Translations under genes and position numbers: made by a program
The notes under the pieces: model-generated
Told to the model about the DNA's origin: nothing
The model's database searches: none
The model's input: only the letters and a program-made list of their open reading frames with translations
Shown here: positions 24,334 to 32,550 of the stretch, one piece after another
How positions within the stretch are numbered: the stretch's first letter is position 1
Layout: the number at the start of each line of letters is the position of its first letter
Assembly: GCA_021325675.1 (NCBI GenBank)
Contig: JAJTCM010000001.1
Coordinates: forward strand, 310,001 to 374,000
Source of the DNA: Crocinitomicaceae bacterium
Lineage (GTDB): Bacteria > Bacteroidota > Bacteroidia > Flavobacteriales_D > Crocinitomicaceae
Direction of reading: 5' to 3'
Length of the DNA stretch: 64,000 nt

Positions 24334-24969
24334 ATGGGAACAGGGATATTAGAAATACAGAAAACAGCACGTTACCGGACTTTTGGAGATGAAAGTAACC
24401 CGCATTTAATCATTGCGCTGCACGGCTATGGTCAGCTGGCGGAATATTTTATCCGGAATTTCGAGAGCCTTGACCCGGGATCGTATTTCATTGTAGCCCC
24501 GGAAGGAATGCACCGCTTTTATTTGCAGGGGAGCTCCGGAAGGGTAGGCGCTTCGTGGATGACGAAAGAATGGCGGGAACAGGATATTGAAGAAAATGTA
24601 CTGTACATGGAAAAGTTGACGGAGCACCTGGCTTCGCGTAAAAACTACGAAACAGTCACTTTATTGGGCTTTTCACAAGGTGGTGCAACTGCTGCGCGCT
24701 GGCTGGACCGTACCCGTTTTAAAATAGACCGGTTTATCCTGTGGGCCTGCGTATTCCCGGAGGACATAAATCCCGGGTTTGATGCGGAGAGCTTCTCTAA
24801 AGTGGAAAAAATCTTTGTGCTCGGCGACGAAGACGAATATTTCTCGGGAGATAACTTTCATAAAATGAATGCGTTCTATGAAAGCCACGGTTTCCGGGTA
24901 ATAAATTTTCAGGGCAAGCATAGAATTGATATAAATCCCTTACATTTGTTATTCAAAAAATCGGAATGA
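24334..24969 (+). CDS. Alpha/beta hydrolase (phospholipase/carboxylesterase family)
   Basis: From ATG 24334 the product is 211 residues long, the usual size of carboxylesterase/acyl-protein thioesterase-like hydrolases. Visible motifs are the oxyanion HGYGQ after LIIALHGYG, the nucleophile elbow LLGFSQGGATAAR, an Asp in LGDEDEYFS, and a His near HRIDINPLH. No signal peptide is seen, so it acts in the cytoplasm. The next gene overlaps by 4 nt (ATGA). The natural ester is unknown. Confidence 0.82.
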   Translation: MGTGILEIQKTARYRTFGDESNPHLIIALHGYGQLAEYFIRNFESLDPGSYFIVAPEGMHRFYLQGSSGRVGASWMTKEWREQDIEENVLYMEKLTEHLASRKNYETVTLLGFSQGGATAARWLDRTRFKIDRFILWACVFPEDINPGFDAESFSKVEKIFVLGDEDEYFSGDNFHKMNAFYESHGFRVINFQGKHRIDINPLHLLFKKSE

Positions 24970-25532
24970 AATACCTGGGCTTTTGGCTTCTTTTTTTGCT
25001 TTCGGGCGCGTTTACTTTCAGCCAGGAAGATAGCGATACAATGCGTAAGTATGAGATCGGTTTTGACGGATTTGCCAATTTTTCAAATCTCGGCGGCTCT
25101 TTTGGGGTAGGCCTGAAATATGCTGTTGTGCACAAAAGAGATTTTGTTTTCGGGCCTTCCCTGCGGATCCATCGCATGTGGAACAATGGTCTTGGCGGCG
25201 AGAAATATGGGTTCACTATCCTCGGAGGCGGCGGATTTTTTCATTATCGCTTTCAGAATATCCTCTTCGGGGGCATTGAGCTTGAGTTTTTGCGCAGCCC
25301 GATCAATTACAGCTTTGTTTTATCTCCCAAGCAGCTTGTCCCGACTTGTTTTGTAGGCGGCGGCTATTCCCGGGAATTCAAAAATTCGGGGATCAGGCTC
25401 AATGCAGGCGTTTTTTACGATGTGGTTGCCAATCCTTCCAGCCCTTTTTGGACGAGTTATGTGGTCAGGGATGCAAACGGCAAGCTTTTGCCCATCATCT
25501 ACCGTGTCGGTTTCTTTTTTGCTTTGAATTAA
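24966..25532 (+). CDS. Hypothetical outer-membrane beta-barrel protein, 188 aa
   Basis: The protein has a signal peptide (MKYLGFWLLFLLSGAFTFSQ) and a series of amphipathic strands (FANFSNLGGSFGVGLKYAVV, GFTILGGGGFFHYRF) ending with VGFFFALN, consistent with a small eight-stranded barrel. No family is recognised. It starts inside the hydrolase stop (ATGA) and is followed after 1 nt by the metallo-beta-lactamase gene, so it is part of the same transcript. Confidence 0.7.
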   Translation: MKYLGFWLLFLLSGAFTFSQEDSDTMRKYEIGFDGFANFSNLGGSFGVGLKYAVVHKRDFVFGPSLRIHRMWNNGLGGEKYGFTILGGGGFFHYRFQNILFGGIELEFLRSPINYSFVLSPKQLVPTCFVGGGYSREFKNSGIRLNAGVFYDVVANPSSPFWTSYVVRDANGKLLPIIYRVGFFFALN

Positions 25533-25533
25533 C

Positions 25534-26247
25534 ATGATCAGAATTTTATCCGCCTTCTTTCTTTTGCTCGCCGGTCCGCTTCTCGGACAGGAGTGGAATA
25601 CGCTTCAAATCAAAGAGCTGCAGCCGGGCTATTATATTTTTACAACTTACCAGCTGTTTGATAACGTGCCTTTTCCTGCCAACGGGCTTTACGCAGTGGG
25701 CGATTCGGCGGTTATCGTAATTGATACGCCCTGGAACGAAGCGCAATTTCAGCCTTTGCTCGACAGCATTGAAAAAAGGCACCACAAACCCGTTGTTTTT
25801 TGTATGCCGACACATTTCCACGATGACCGCACAGCCGGACTGGAGTATTACGCTTCCAAAGGGATCAGCACCTGGTCGAGCCGGAAAACGTATCAATGGT
25901 GCGTGGAGAAAAAAGGCCCCAAAGCTGAGCATACTTTCATAAAAGATACTATTTTCACAATTTCAGGTATACAATTTGAAAGCTTTTACCCGGGACCGGG
26001 ACACGCACCCGATAATATTGTGGTATACTTTCCCAAAGCCAAAATCCTGTATGGCGGCTGCTTTGTTAAAAGTGTTGAGAACGAGGGACTCGGCTACATC
26101 GGGGACGCAGATTTAAAGTCCTGGGAAAAAGGCATAAAAAAAGTAATAAAACGCTATCCGGAAGCCCGTTGGGTGATCCCGGGACATTTTAACTGGTCAG
26201 GGACCGACGCACTGCTGCATACTTTAGATATACTTAAAAACCGTTGA
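25534..26247 (+). CDS. Subclass B1 metallo-beta-lactamase
   Basis: A periplasmic zinc hydrolase expected to open the beta-lactam ring. Signal peptide MIRILSAFFLLLAGPLLGQ; 237 residues, normal for B1 enzymes. The zinc-1 site is His94-x-His96 and His157 (GPGHAPDN), and the zinc-2 site Asp98, Cys176 (YGGCFVKS) and His218 (VIPGHFNW), the full B1 set. The Lys of the CxxK motif (Lys179, equivalent to Lys224) is kept. The position usually called Asn233 is Tyr188 (GLGYIGDAD). It lies between an outer-membrane protein gene and a glycosylasparaginase gene, with 1 and 0 nt gaps. No mobile element is nearby. Confidence 0.93.
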   Translation: MIRILSAFFLLLAGPLLGQEWNTLQIKELQPGYYIFTTYQLFDNVPFPANGLYAVGDSAVIVIDTPWNEAQFQPLLDSIEKRHHKPVVFCMPTHFHDDRTAGLEYYASKGISTWSSRKTYQWCVEKKGPKAEHTFIKDTIFTISGIQFESFYPGPGHAPDNIVVYFPKAKILYGGCFVKSVENEGLGYIGDADLKSWEKGIKKVIKRYPEARWVIPGHFNWSGTDALLHTLDILKNR

Positions 26248-27252
26248 ATGGATCGTCGCAAATTATTGAAATTCGGAATGTTAGGAAGTGTTTTTGCACT
26301 GGTAAAACCGGGGTCAGCCTTCGCAGAGATGGAAGAGAAAAACCCGGTAAAAGCTGTTGACCCTGCCAAAGTATTCCCGAAAATCATTTCTACATGGAAC
26401 CACGGCCTGGCTGCCAACCAAAAAGCATGGGAAACGCTAGCTGCCGGAGGTTCGTCGCTTGATGCCGTTGAACAGGGCCTGCGCGTGACCGAAGCCGATG
26501 TAACGAACAGAAGTGTCGGGATCGGCGGCTTGCCGGACCGGGAAGGCCATGTTACGCTGGATGCCTGTATTATGGATGAGCAAGGCCGCTGCGGCTCAGT
26601 TGCTTTCATGGAAGGCATTGACCACCCGATTTCCGTTGCCCGCAAAGTGATGGAGAGCACACAGCACGTGATGTTGGTAGGTGAAGGGGCAGAGCAGTTT
26701 GCGCGCGCCAACGGGTTCGGAAAAATTAAAACCCCGGTGCCTGAAGCCAAAAAGGCCTGGAAAAAATGGAAAAAGGAACAGCAGGAAATAGCGAAGCATC
26801 CCCAGGTAAACCACGAAAACCACGATACGATCGGCATGCTCGCCATGGACAAAAACGGGCATATTTCCGGTGGCTGCACAACAAGTGGATGGGCCTACAA
26901 ATTGCACGGCCGGGTAGGGGATTCACCAATTATCGGTGCGGGACTGTATATCGATAACGAAATCGGCGGCGCAGTTGCAACAGGGCTGGGCGAAGCGATT
27001 ATCCGTGTTTCCGGCAGTCACGCTGTTGTTGAATTGATGCGCCAGGGAATGCCGCCGATGGACGCCTGTAAAGAAGTTGTGGAACGGATCATCCGGAAAA
27101 ACAAAAACCTCGAAGGCCTGCAATGCTGCTTCCTCGCCATGGATAAAAACGGGAGCGTTGGCTCATATTCTGTATATAACGGCTTTAATTATGCTTACAC
27201 GGACGCCAATAAGCATGAATTGCTGGATGCGCATTTTGACCGGCGGTGGTAA
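26248..27252 (+). CDS. N4-(beta-N-acetylglucosaminyl)-L-asparaginase (glycosylasparaginase)
   Basis: An Ntn hydrolase that splits the GlcNAc-Asn bond of N-linked glycopeptides, releasing aspartate. The precursor self-cleaves before Thr194 in NHDTIGMLAMD; Thr194 becomes the nucleophile of the beta chain. GGCTTSGWAYK and GAGLYIDN are the substrate-binding blocks, matching the Elizabethkingia enzyme. The N-terminus MDRRKLLKFGMLGSVFALVK is a twin-arginine-like signal, so export is likely. The ATG directly follows the lactamase TGA (0 nt). Confidence 0.92.
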   Translation: MDRRKLLKFGMLGSVFALVKPGSAFAEMEEKNPVKAVDPAKVFPKIISTWNHGLAANQKAWETLAAGGSSLDAVEQGLRVTEADVTNRSVGIGGLPDREGHVTLDACIMDEQGRCGSVAFMEGIDHPISVARKVMESTQHVMLVGEGAEQFARANGFGKIKTPVPEAKKAWKKWKKEQQEIAKHPQVNHENHDTIGMLAMDKNGHISGGCTTSGWAYKLHGRVGDSPIIGAGLYIDNEIGGAVATGLGEAIIRVSGSHAVVELMRQGMPPMDACKEVVERIIRKNKNLEGLQCCFLAMDKNGSVGSYSVYNGFNYAYTDANKHELLDAHFDRRW

Positions 27253-27375
27253 GTGAATTGATAATGAATGTTGAATTATGAGTGTTGAATTGCTTGTTCA
27301 GGATGACACGCGGTTTCTCCCTTCCGGGGGGGGTAAAGGGGGAGGATATTCTCCATTTTCCATTTTCCATTTTCA
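27253..27375. repeat. AT-rich repeat text with G8 run
   Basis: AATTGATAATGAATGTTG, a run of eight G (27326-27333) and CCATTTTCCATTTTCCATTTTC follow the glycosylasparaginase stop. This text is partly translated as the N-terminus of the next gene. Confidence 0.5.
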
Positions 27376-29866
27376 ATTTTCAATTGCTTTCAGTGGTCTT
27401 TTGTCTTTCATCCTAAGTCTTTCTTCCTTCGCCCAGCACGAATACAAGCTGGAATGGCAATTTATCCACCCGGAGAGCGGCAAAGTAATCCCGTTGGGTG
27501 AAAAAGGCACAGTACAGGGAAAACTGATAGAGACCGGTGAGCTTCCTGATCCTTTTTATGGTGAAAATGAAAAAGAATTTACCTGGATTGAGCATTATAG
27601 CTGGGTTTTTGAAAGTGAATTGAAAATCAAAGAAGAAGACCTGGCCTTTGATTTCCTGGAGCTGGAATTCCCTTCAATTGATACTTACGCAGGCATTTAC
27701 ATCAACGATTCCCTGCTGACTTTTACGGACAATGCGTTTTATACACACCGTTTCCAGGTCAAAAATTATCTGAAAGCAGGAAAAAACGCGATAAAAATTG
27801 TTTTTATGCCGCCGGTGCTCTACCACAGAGCGGCTTACGATAAACGAAAATCCCAGCTGCCCTCCCCGAATGACGTGGGTGAAATCGCTGTTGCTTCCAT
27901 GTCGCGGAAACCGCAGTACCAGTTCGGCTGGGATTGGGCGCTCCGGATGAATACGATCGGCTTCTGGAAACCTGCGCGGCTCAGGACGTACAACAGCAAC
28001 CGGCTTACCCTGGCTAAAATAGAAACGAAAAGTATAGTTGAAAATAGGGCGGCGCTCGATCTTGATTTGCAGTTCAGTGTTAAAAGCTCGGAAGAATACA
28101 GGGTTGAAAGTGAGCTTTTTGGTGTGTTTAACGTGAAAAGCAAGGAAGGAAAAATCAAAATTCCCCTGAGCCTGTCTAACCCAAAATTGTGGTGGCCAAG
28201 AGGACATGGAGAAGCGTATTTATATCACGATAATTTATTGATATACAATTTAAAAGGTGACTTAATTTCTACTAAAGAATTAAGCTTTGGGGTTAGAACG
28301 AGTGAATTAGTTCAAAATAAAGATAAATGGGGAACTTCCTTTTATTTCAAGATCAACGGCAAAGCGATTTTTTGTAAAGGCGCCAACATGATCCCGCAGG
28401 ACGTTTTTCCTTCCCGGGTAAAAGATGCGGACATCATCAAACTCGTTCAGGAAGCGTATGATGCCAATATGAACATGATCCGTGTTTGGGGCGGCGGTTA
28501 TTACCAGGACGAGCTTTTTTACCAAAACTGCGATGAAAAAGGTATACTTGTCTGGCAGGATTTCATGTTTGCCTGTGCAATGTACCCCGGCGATCCGGTT
28601 TTCCTGGCGAGCGTTGAAAAAGAGCTGAATTTCCAGGTGCCCCGGCTGGCTGCCCATCCGAGTGTCGTTTATTTCAATGGTAACAACGAAGTGGATGTGG
28701 CCTGGAAAAACTGGGGTTTTCAGCTGAAATATCTCATCGGCCCGAAAACGCAGGAAGAAATTGAAGCGGATTACAAAAAACTGTTCCAGCAGCTTGCTCC
28801 CCGGATTGTAAAGGAGAATTCTTATTTGCCGTATGTGCACACTTCGCCGCTCAGCAATTGGGGCAAGGACGAGTATTTTAACCACGGAACAATGCATTAC
28901 TGGGGCGTTTGGCACGGAAAGGACCCGATCGAGGATTTTGGGCTCAAAAGCGGCCGCTTCAACGCTGAATACGGTTTTCAGTCCTTCCCTGAATTCTCTA
29001 CGCTCAGCAGCTTTAGCCGTGAAATGGACTGGGATTTGAATTCCAGCGTGATGAAACACCACCAAAAATCTTACGTCGGCAACGGTATGATCAAGAAGCA
29101 CGCCGATATCCTGTACGGAAATGCATTTGATTTCAAGGAATTTGTTTATTTCTCCCAGCTCACACAAGCGAAAGCTGTCGGTATTGCGATTGCCGGCCAC
29201 CGGACAGACATGCCGCGCTGCATGGGAACGCTTTTCTGGCAGCTCAACGATTGCTGGCCCGCACCAACCTGGTCGAGCATCGATTATTACAACAACTGGA
29301 AGGCTTTGCACTACCAGGCCCGCGCTGATTATGAAAATGTAGCGGTACTGGAACGTACGCAAAAGCTGGGCGAGGAGAAATACGTTTTCCTGTCGGACAT
29401 TGATACGGCTTTCACGAGTACGGTTTCGTACCGGATTTTTGACCTCAGCGGAAAAGTACTCTTTGAAAATTATTTCAATATTAATACCAAAGGCCGCTGG
29501 AACCAGGAAATTGCCCTTGAATGTCAAACGAAAGCTTACCGGGACAAAAATTACGTGATCGCTTTCAGCTGGACGAATGAAAAAGGGGAGAGTGAGGCAC
29601 GTACATTTTACCACGAAGCCAAAAAAGCGGCTAAGGCTGAGCGATCGGCTTTTACTTTTGAAATTCAGAACATCGACGAAGAGCAAAAAACGGCCGTAAT
29701 TAAGCTAACAAGCACCAGGTTTCTCGCTAACTGCTGGATCTCGTCCCAAAAACGAGGTGTTCGCTTCGACCGGAACTTTGAGCACCTGCTTCCCGGAGAG
29801 CATATTTTCCACATTACCTTCGAAGAAATCCCGAAAGCGGAGGATTTTGAGTTTTTCTGGCGTTAA
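27278..29866 (+). CDS. GH2 beta-mannosidase, exported
   Basis: A large glycoside hydrolase (862 codons from ATG 27278) that should remove beta-1,4-linked mannose from glycan cores. N-terminal beta-sandwich about 55-235 (FVNDSLLTF-type, QFGWDWALRM), then a TIM barrel with RVWGGGYYQDELFY, acid/base Glu471 (YFNGNNEVD) and nucleophile Glu564 (FNAEYGFQSFPE), as in BtMan2A and human MANBA. A signal peptide (ending SFAQ, about residue 53) is preceded by a repeat-derived stretch with a G8 run, so the true start is uncertain. A possible partner of the neighbouring glycosylasparaginase. Confidence 0.9.
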   Translation: MSVELLVQDDTRFLPSGGGKGGGYSPFSIFHFQFSIAFSGLLSFILSLSSFAQHEYKLEWQFIHPESGKVIPLGEKGTVQGKLIETGELPDPFYGENEKEFTWIEHYSWVFESELKIKEEDLAFDFLELEFPSIDTYAGIYINDSLLTFTDNAFYTHRFQVKNYLKAGKNAIKIVFMPPVLYHRAAYDKRKSQLPSPNDVGEIAVASMSRKPQYQFGWDWALRMNTIGFWKPARLRTYNSNRLTLAKIETKSIVENRAALDLDLQFSVKSSEEYRVESELFGVFNVKSKEGKIKIPLSLSNPKLWWPRGHGEAYLYHDNLLIYNLKGDLISTKELSFGVRTSELVQNKDKWGTSFYFKINGKAIFCKGANMIPQDVFPSRVKDADIIKLVQEAYDANMNMIRVWGGGYYQDELFYQNCDEKGILVWQDFMFACAMYPGDPVFLASVEKELNFQVPRLAAHPSVVYFNGNNEVDVAWKNWGFQLKYLIGPKTQEEIEADYKKLFQQLAPRIVKENSYLPYVHTSPLSNWGKDEYFNHGTMHYWGVWHGKDPIEDFGLKSGRFNAEYGFQSFPEFSTLSSFSREMDWDLNSSVMKHHQKSYVGNGMIKKHADILYGNAFDFKEFVYFSQLTQAKAVGIAIAGHRTDMPRCMGTLFWQLNDCWPAPTWSSIDYYNNWKALHYQARADYENVAVLERTQKLGEEKYVFLSDIDTAFTSTVSYRIFDLSGKVLFENYFNINTKGRWNQEIALECQTKAYRDKNYVIAFSWTNEKGESEARTFYHEAKKAAKAERSAFTFEIQNIDEEQKTAVIKLTSTRFLANCWISSQKRGVRFDRNFEHLLPGEHIFHITFEEIPKAEDFEFFWR

Positions 29867-29932
29867 AATTCCACTTGATTATCAAAAGCTTACTCGCTTA
29901 CTGAAAAAAACTTCAATTTTTTCGCGCTTTTT

Positions 29933-29963
29933 TTTGGAGATGTTTAAATTAGTCGTATATTTG
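29933..29963 (+). promoter_or_regulatory. Promoter of tRNA-Asp
   Basis: TTTG at 29933-29936 and TATATTTG at 29956-29963, 19 nt apart, a textbook pair. Confidence 0.75.
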
Positions 29964-30000
29964 CACACGCTTTTAGAGAAAAGCACACACAATTTTTGAA

Positions 30001-30016
30001 TCCCGATGTTTCGGGA
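30001..30016 (+). repeat. Hairpin TCCCGA-TGTT-TCGGGA in the tRNA-Asp leader
   Basis: Six-base inverted arms TCCCGA / TCGGGA, the same arms as in the palindrome near tRNA-Arg, between the promoter and the tRNA-Asp gene. Confidence 0.7.
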
Positions 30017-30036
30017 GATTGAAAAATTAAAAAATT

Positions 30037-30110
30037 GGTTTGGTAGTTCAGTTGGTTAGAATACATGCCTGTCACGCATGGGGTCGCGGGTTCGAGTCCC
30101 GTCCAGACCG
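30037..30110 (+). tRNA. tRNA-Asp(GTC)
   Basis: A 74-nt cloverleaf: acceptor GGTTTGG/CCAGACC, anticodon loop CTGTCAC giving GTC, T-arm GTTCGAGTC, discriminator G. CCA is not encoded. It is a single-gene unit with promoter and terminator. Confidence 0.96.
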
Positions 30111-30130
30111 CAAAAACTAAAAGCTTAAGA

Positions 30131-30157
30131 AGCCTCAGAGAAATCTGGGGCTTTTTT
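30131..30157 (+). terminator. Terminator after tRNA-Asp
   Basis: AGCCTCAGA / TCTGGGGCT stem with GAAA loop and a T-run. Confidence 0.88.
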
Positions 30158-30196
30158 GTTTATCATGGTGTAAACGCGCTATAATTTTCTCAGAAC

Positions 30197-31141
30197 ATGA
30201 GCTGTACCTTACTTTCCTCCCCTTTACAGGGTTTTACGGATTTTCGTTTCCGGAACGCTTTCCATAAGTACTTTGGAGGAATAGACACGTTTTACTCCCC
30301 TTACATCCGCCTGAACGGAAAATTTGAGATTAAGGCTTCGTACGAACGGGATTTGTTAGTGAAAAATAATGATACATTGGAAGTCATTCCGCAAATTATC
30401 ACGAATGATGCGGATGAATTTTTGTTTGTAGCGAAGTATGTGCAGGGTTTGGGTTACAAGGAGCTGAACTGGAATTTGGGCTGTCCGTATCCTATGGTGA
30501 CGAAACGCTGCATGGGCTCCGGCTTAATCAGTGATTGGGAACGCATCGACGGCATACTTCACAAAGTGCACCAGGAATCAGATATTCTGGTTTCCATGAA
30601 GATGCGCATGGGTTATGAGGACAGCACGGAGATCCTGGATGTGCTGCCTGTCCTGGAAAAGTATCCCCTGAAAAATATTGCCATTCATGCGCGGATTGGA
30701 AAGCAATTGTATAAAGGCGGGGTGGACCTGGATTCGTTTGCACGCTGTTTAACGCATACAAGGCACAAAGTTTATTACAACGGCGACATTACTTCCGTAG
30801 AACAATACCGGATACTGAAAGGGCGTTTTCCTGCCCTGGACCACTGGATGATAGGCCGTTGGCTCATTGCGGATCCTTTTTTGCCCCAAATGATTAAAAA
30901 TAACACGACAGAATATCCTGCCAACAGGATGGAAATATTTGCTAAATTTCATGACACGCTCTATAACGATTACGAAAGCGCTTTGTCGGGTTCGAGCCAT
31001 GTTTTGGTGAAAATGGAGTCCTTCTGGGAATATTTTGCCACCTCTTTTCCCGATCCCCACAAAACCTTTAAGAAAATCAAAAAGGCCAAAAGCTTTGCGC
31101 ACTATCACGATGCGGTACAGGAGATTTTAGAAGGGGAGTGA
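30197..31141 (+). CDS. tRNA-dihydrouridine synthase
   Basis: A flavoprotein of 314 residues that reduces uridine to dihydrouridine in tRNA D-loops. FMN TIM-barrel motifs: MSCTLLSSPLQGFTDFRFR, the catalytic Cys block NLGCPYPMVTKRCMGSGL, SMKMRMGYED, IHARIGKQLYKGG and YYNGDITS, MIGRWLIADPFL. The HARIGKQLYKG spacing resembles Dus enzymes of Bacteroidota rather than E. coli DusA. It is just downstream of tRNA-Asp with its own start at ATG 30197. The position modified is not predictable. Confidence 0.93.
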   Translation: MSCTLLSSPLQGFTDFRFRNAFHKYFGGIDTFYSPYIRLNGKFEIKASYERDLLVKNNDTLEVIPQIITNDADEFLFVAKYVQGLGYKELNWNLGCPYPMVTKRCMGSGLISDWERIDGILHKVHQESDILVSMKMRMGYEDSTEILDVLPVLEKYPLKNIAIHARIGKQLYKGGVDLDSFARCLTHTRHKVYYNGDITSVEQYRILKGRFPALDHWMIGRWLIADPFLPQMIKNNTTEYPANRMEIFAKFHDTLYNDYESALSGSSHVLVKMESFWEYFATSFPDPHKTFKKIKKAKSFAHYHDAVQEILEGE

Positions 31142-31379
31142 AGCTGTTCCTATTCAGGAAAGTAAATACATGCCCGACTTTTTTACATGTCAATGCGGTT
31201 TTGTGAAAAAAAAAGAATTATATTCGCAATACGTCAAGGTTGGCAAAAAAGATATGGTTTCCGGTTAGAAGTGGTTGTGGAGTTTTTTAGCTGCAAAAAA
31301 CAAGGATCAGGCAAGCAGGGAAAATTCCAACCTTTTTTAAAATCAGTATCATATTTAAACAAATTAAATATAGTAAGAA
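31142..31379. other. Intergenic region, 238 nt
   Basis: AT-rich, containing TTTACATGTCAATGCGG and a nine-A run. An overlapping small reading frame has no recognisable content. I see no -7 box match here for the following operon. Confidence 0.35.
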
Positions 31380-32015
31380 ATGTCTACTAAATTAAAATAC
31401 GCTGGTTTTCTGTTTGCTGTTTTGCTGTCTTGTAATAAATACAAATATAGTAAGCCATGCAGCATAAATTTTAAAACGGAATTTGTGTCCGCTGATCCGG
31501 ATGCAAAGGAGAAAACCTCCGTTAAGCTTAATGTAGAGAGGATTACATTAAATGGAGAAAGAACTGAATCCGGACCGGTAGAAATTGAAAAAAAGTTAAA
31601 CGGATCCGCATTCGAACTGAAAGATGGGAAAGAGTTTGACCTGGATATGGATATTCCTGTCGGAACCTATGAAAGCTATACTTTAAAAATGCGCCTGTCT
31701 TCTGCAAATTCATTTCGTTTACAAAGGAACACCTATAACAATTTCGATAAAAACATAGTCGTATCTTTCGACTCTGATATTGATCTGGTGTTTAATTCCA
31801 GTTCAATTTCACCTAAGCTGGAAAAGGACAAAAATTATAATGTCAGTCTCGTATTCGACATCGACGCTATATTCGCCGGTATTGACGAAGAAGATCTCGA
31901 AAATGCGAGCAACGGATCTGGTGCAGCTTTAATCAATGCCAACCAAAGTCCTGAATTATTACAAATAATTAAAAGTAACCTCAATAACTCCATTTCTGTG
32001 AAAATAAATGAGTGA
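31380..32015 (+). CDS. Lipoprotein preceding an ECF sigma factor
   Basis: The 211-residue product has a lipoprotein signal (YAGFLFAVLLSCNKY, lipidated Cys near residue 18) and a beta-rich body with FVSADPDAKEKTSVKLNVERI and VPVGTYESYTLKMRLSS-like text (DIPVGTYESYTL), reminiscent of DUF4382-type repeats that bind ligands. I do not assign a family. Its last 8 nt overlap the start of the sigma gene, so it is the first gene of that operon. A sensor input for the sigma pathway is a fair guess. Confidence 0.7.
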   Translation: MSTKLKYAGFLFAVLLSCNKYKYSKPCSINFKTEFVSADPDAKEKTSVKLNVERITLNGERTESGPVEIEKKLNGSAFELKDGKEFDLDMDIPVGTYESYTLKMRLSSANSFRLQRNTYNNFDKNIVVSFDSDIDLVFNSSSISPKLEKDKNYNVSLVFDIDAIFAGIDEEDLENASNGSGAALINANQSPELLQIIKSNLNNSISVKINE

Positions 32016-32550
32016 GAGCGAATTAAATAGCATTATCCAGGGCTGCGTTGCATGGGACCGGAACGCACAGGAATTGCTGTATAAAAACTTTGCAAAATCA
32101 ATTTATAAAACCTGCAGGCTTTACGCAGATTCAGATGAAGAAGCCGCAGACAATTTACACGATATTTTTTTACACATATTTAAGAAGATTGACCAATTCC
32201 ACGGAAAAGGCAGTTTTGAAGGCTGGCTAAAACGAATAGCCGTAAATTTTTGCTTACAGGAAATCAAGAAACGAAAACGTTTTACGGCTTTAAATGAAGC
32301 AACCATTGTGGATGACGGTTATTATGAAGAAGAGCCTGTTGAAAATCCACAGCAAAGCTTTCAGAACATTCTAAAAGAAATAAACAAGCTCCCGATGAAG
32401 GCAGGTTTGGTATTAAAACTATATGCCATCGAAGGTTGGACGCACGCGGAAATAGCAGCAGAATTAGGCATTTCTTTGGGCACATCAAAATCACAATTAA
32501 ATTACGCCCGGTCTATATTAAGGGCTAAATGTTATGTTGAAGGGATTTAA
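32008..32550 (+). CDS. ECF RNA polymerase sigma factor
   Basis: A 180-residue sigma-70 family factor. Region 2 (about residues 14-80) reads WDRNAQELLYKNFAKSIYKTCRLY, then EAADNLHDIFLHIFKKIDQF and SFEGWLKRIAVNFCLQEIKKRKR. Region 4 (about 125-175) reads LKEINKLPMKAGLVLKLYAIEG and HAEIAAELGISLGTSKSQLNYARSIL, the helix-turn-helix. It should recruit polymerase to a regulon not visible here. The lipoprotein gene overlaps its start by 8 nt and the next gene starts 17 nt before its stop. Confidence 0.93.
   Translation: MSESELNSIIQGCVAWDRNAQELLYKNFAKSIYKTCRLYADSDEEAADNLHDIFLHIFKKIDQFHGKGSFEGWLKRIAVNFCLQEIKKRKRFTALNEATIVDDGYYEEEPVENPQQSFQNILKEINKLPMKAGLVLKLYAIEGWTHAEIAAELGISLGTSKSQLNYARSILRAKCYVEGI

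Noticed and set aside
25534-26247. Acquired, mobile metallo-beta-lactamase
   Set aside because: No transposase, integron site or inverted repeats flank it; spacing of 0-1 nt to its neighbours and similar codon use indicate a resident gene.
28307-29686. A 459-codon open frame on the minus strand
   Set aside because: It is fully antisense to the beta-mannosidase gene, whose GH2 catalytic motifs are intact. The antisense frame has no recognisable domain and follows from the codon composition.
31187-31390. A 67-codon plus-strand frame after the dihydrouridine synthase gene
   Set aside because: It has no recognisable domain, is rich in Lys and Phe from AT-rich DNA, and overlaps the start of the lipoprotein gene.
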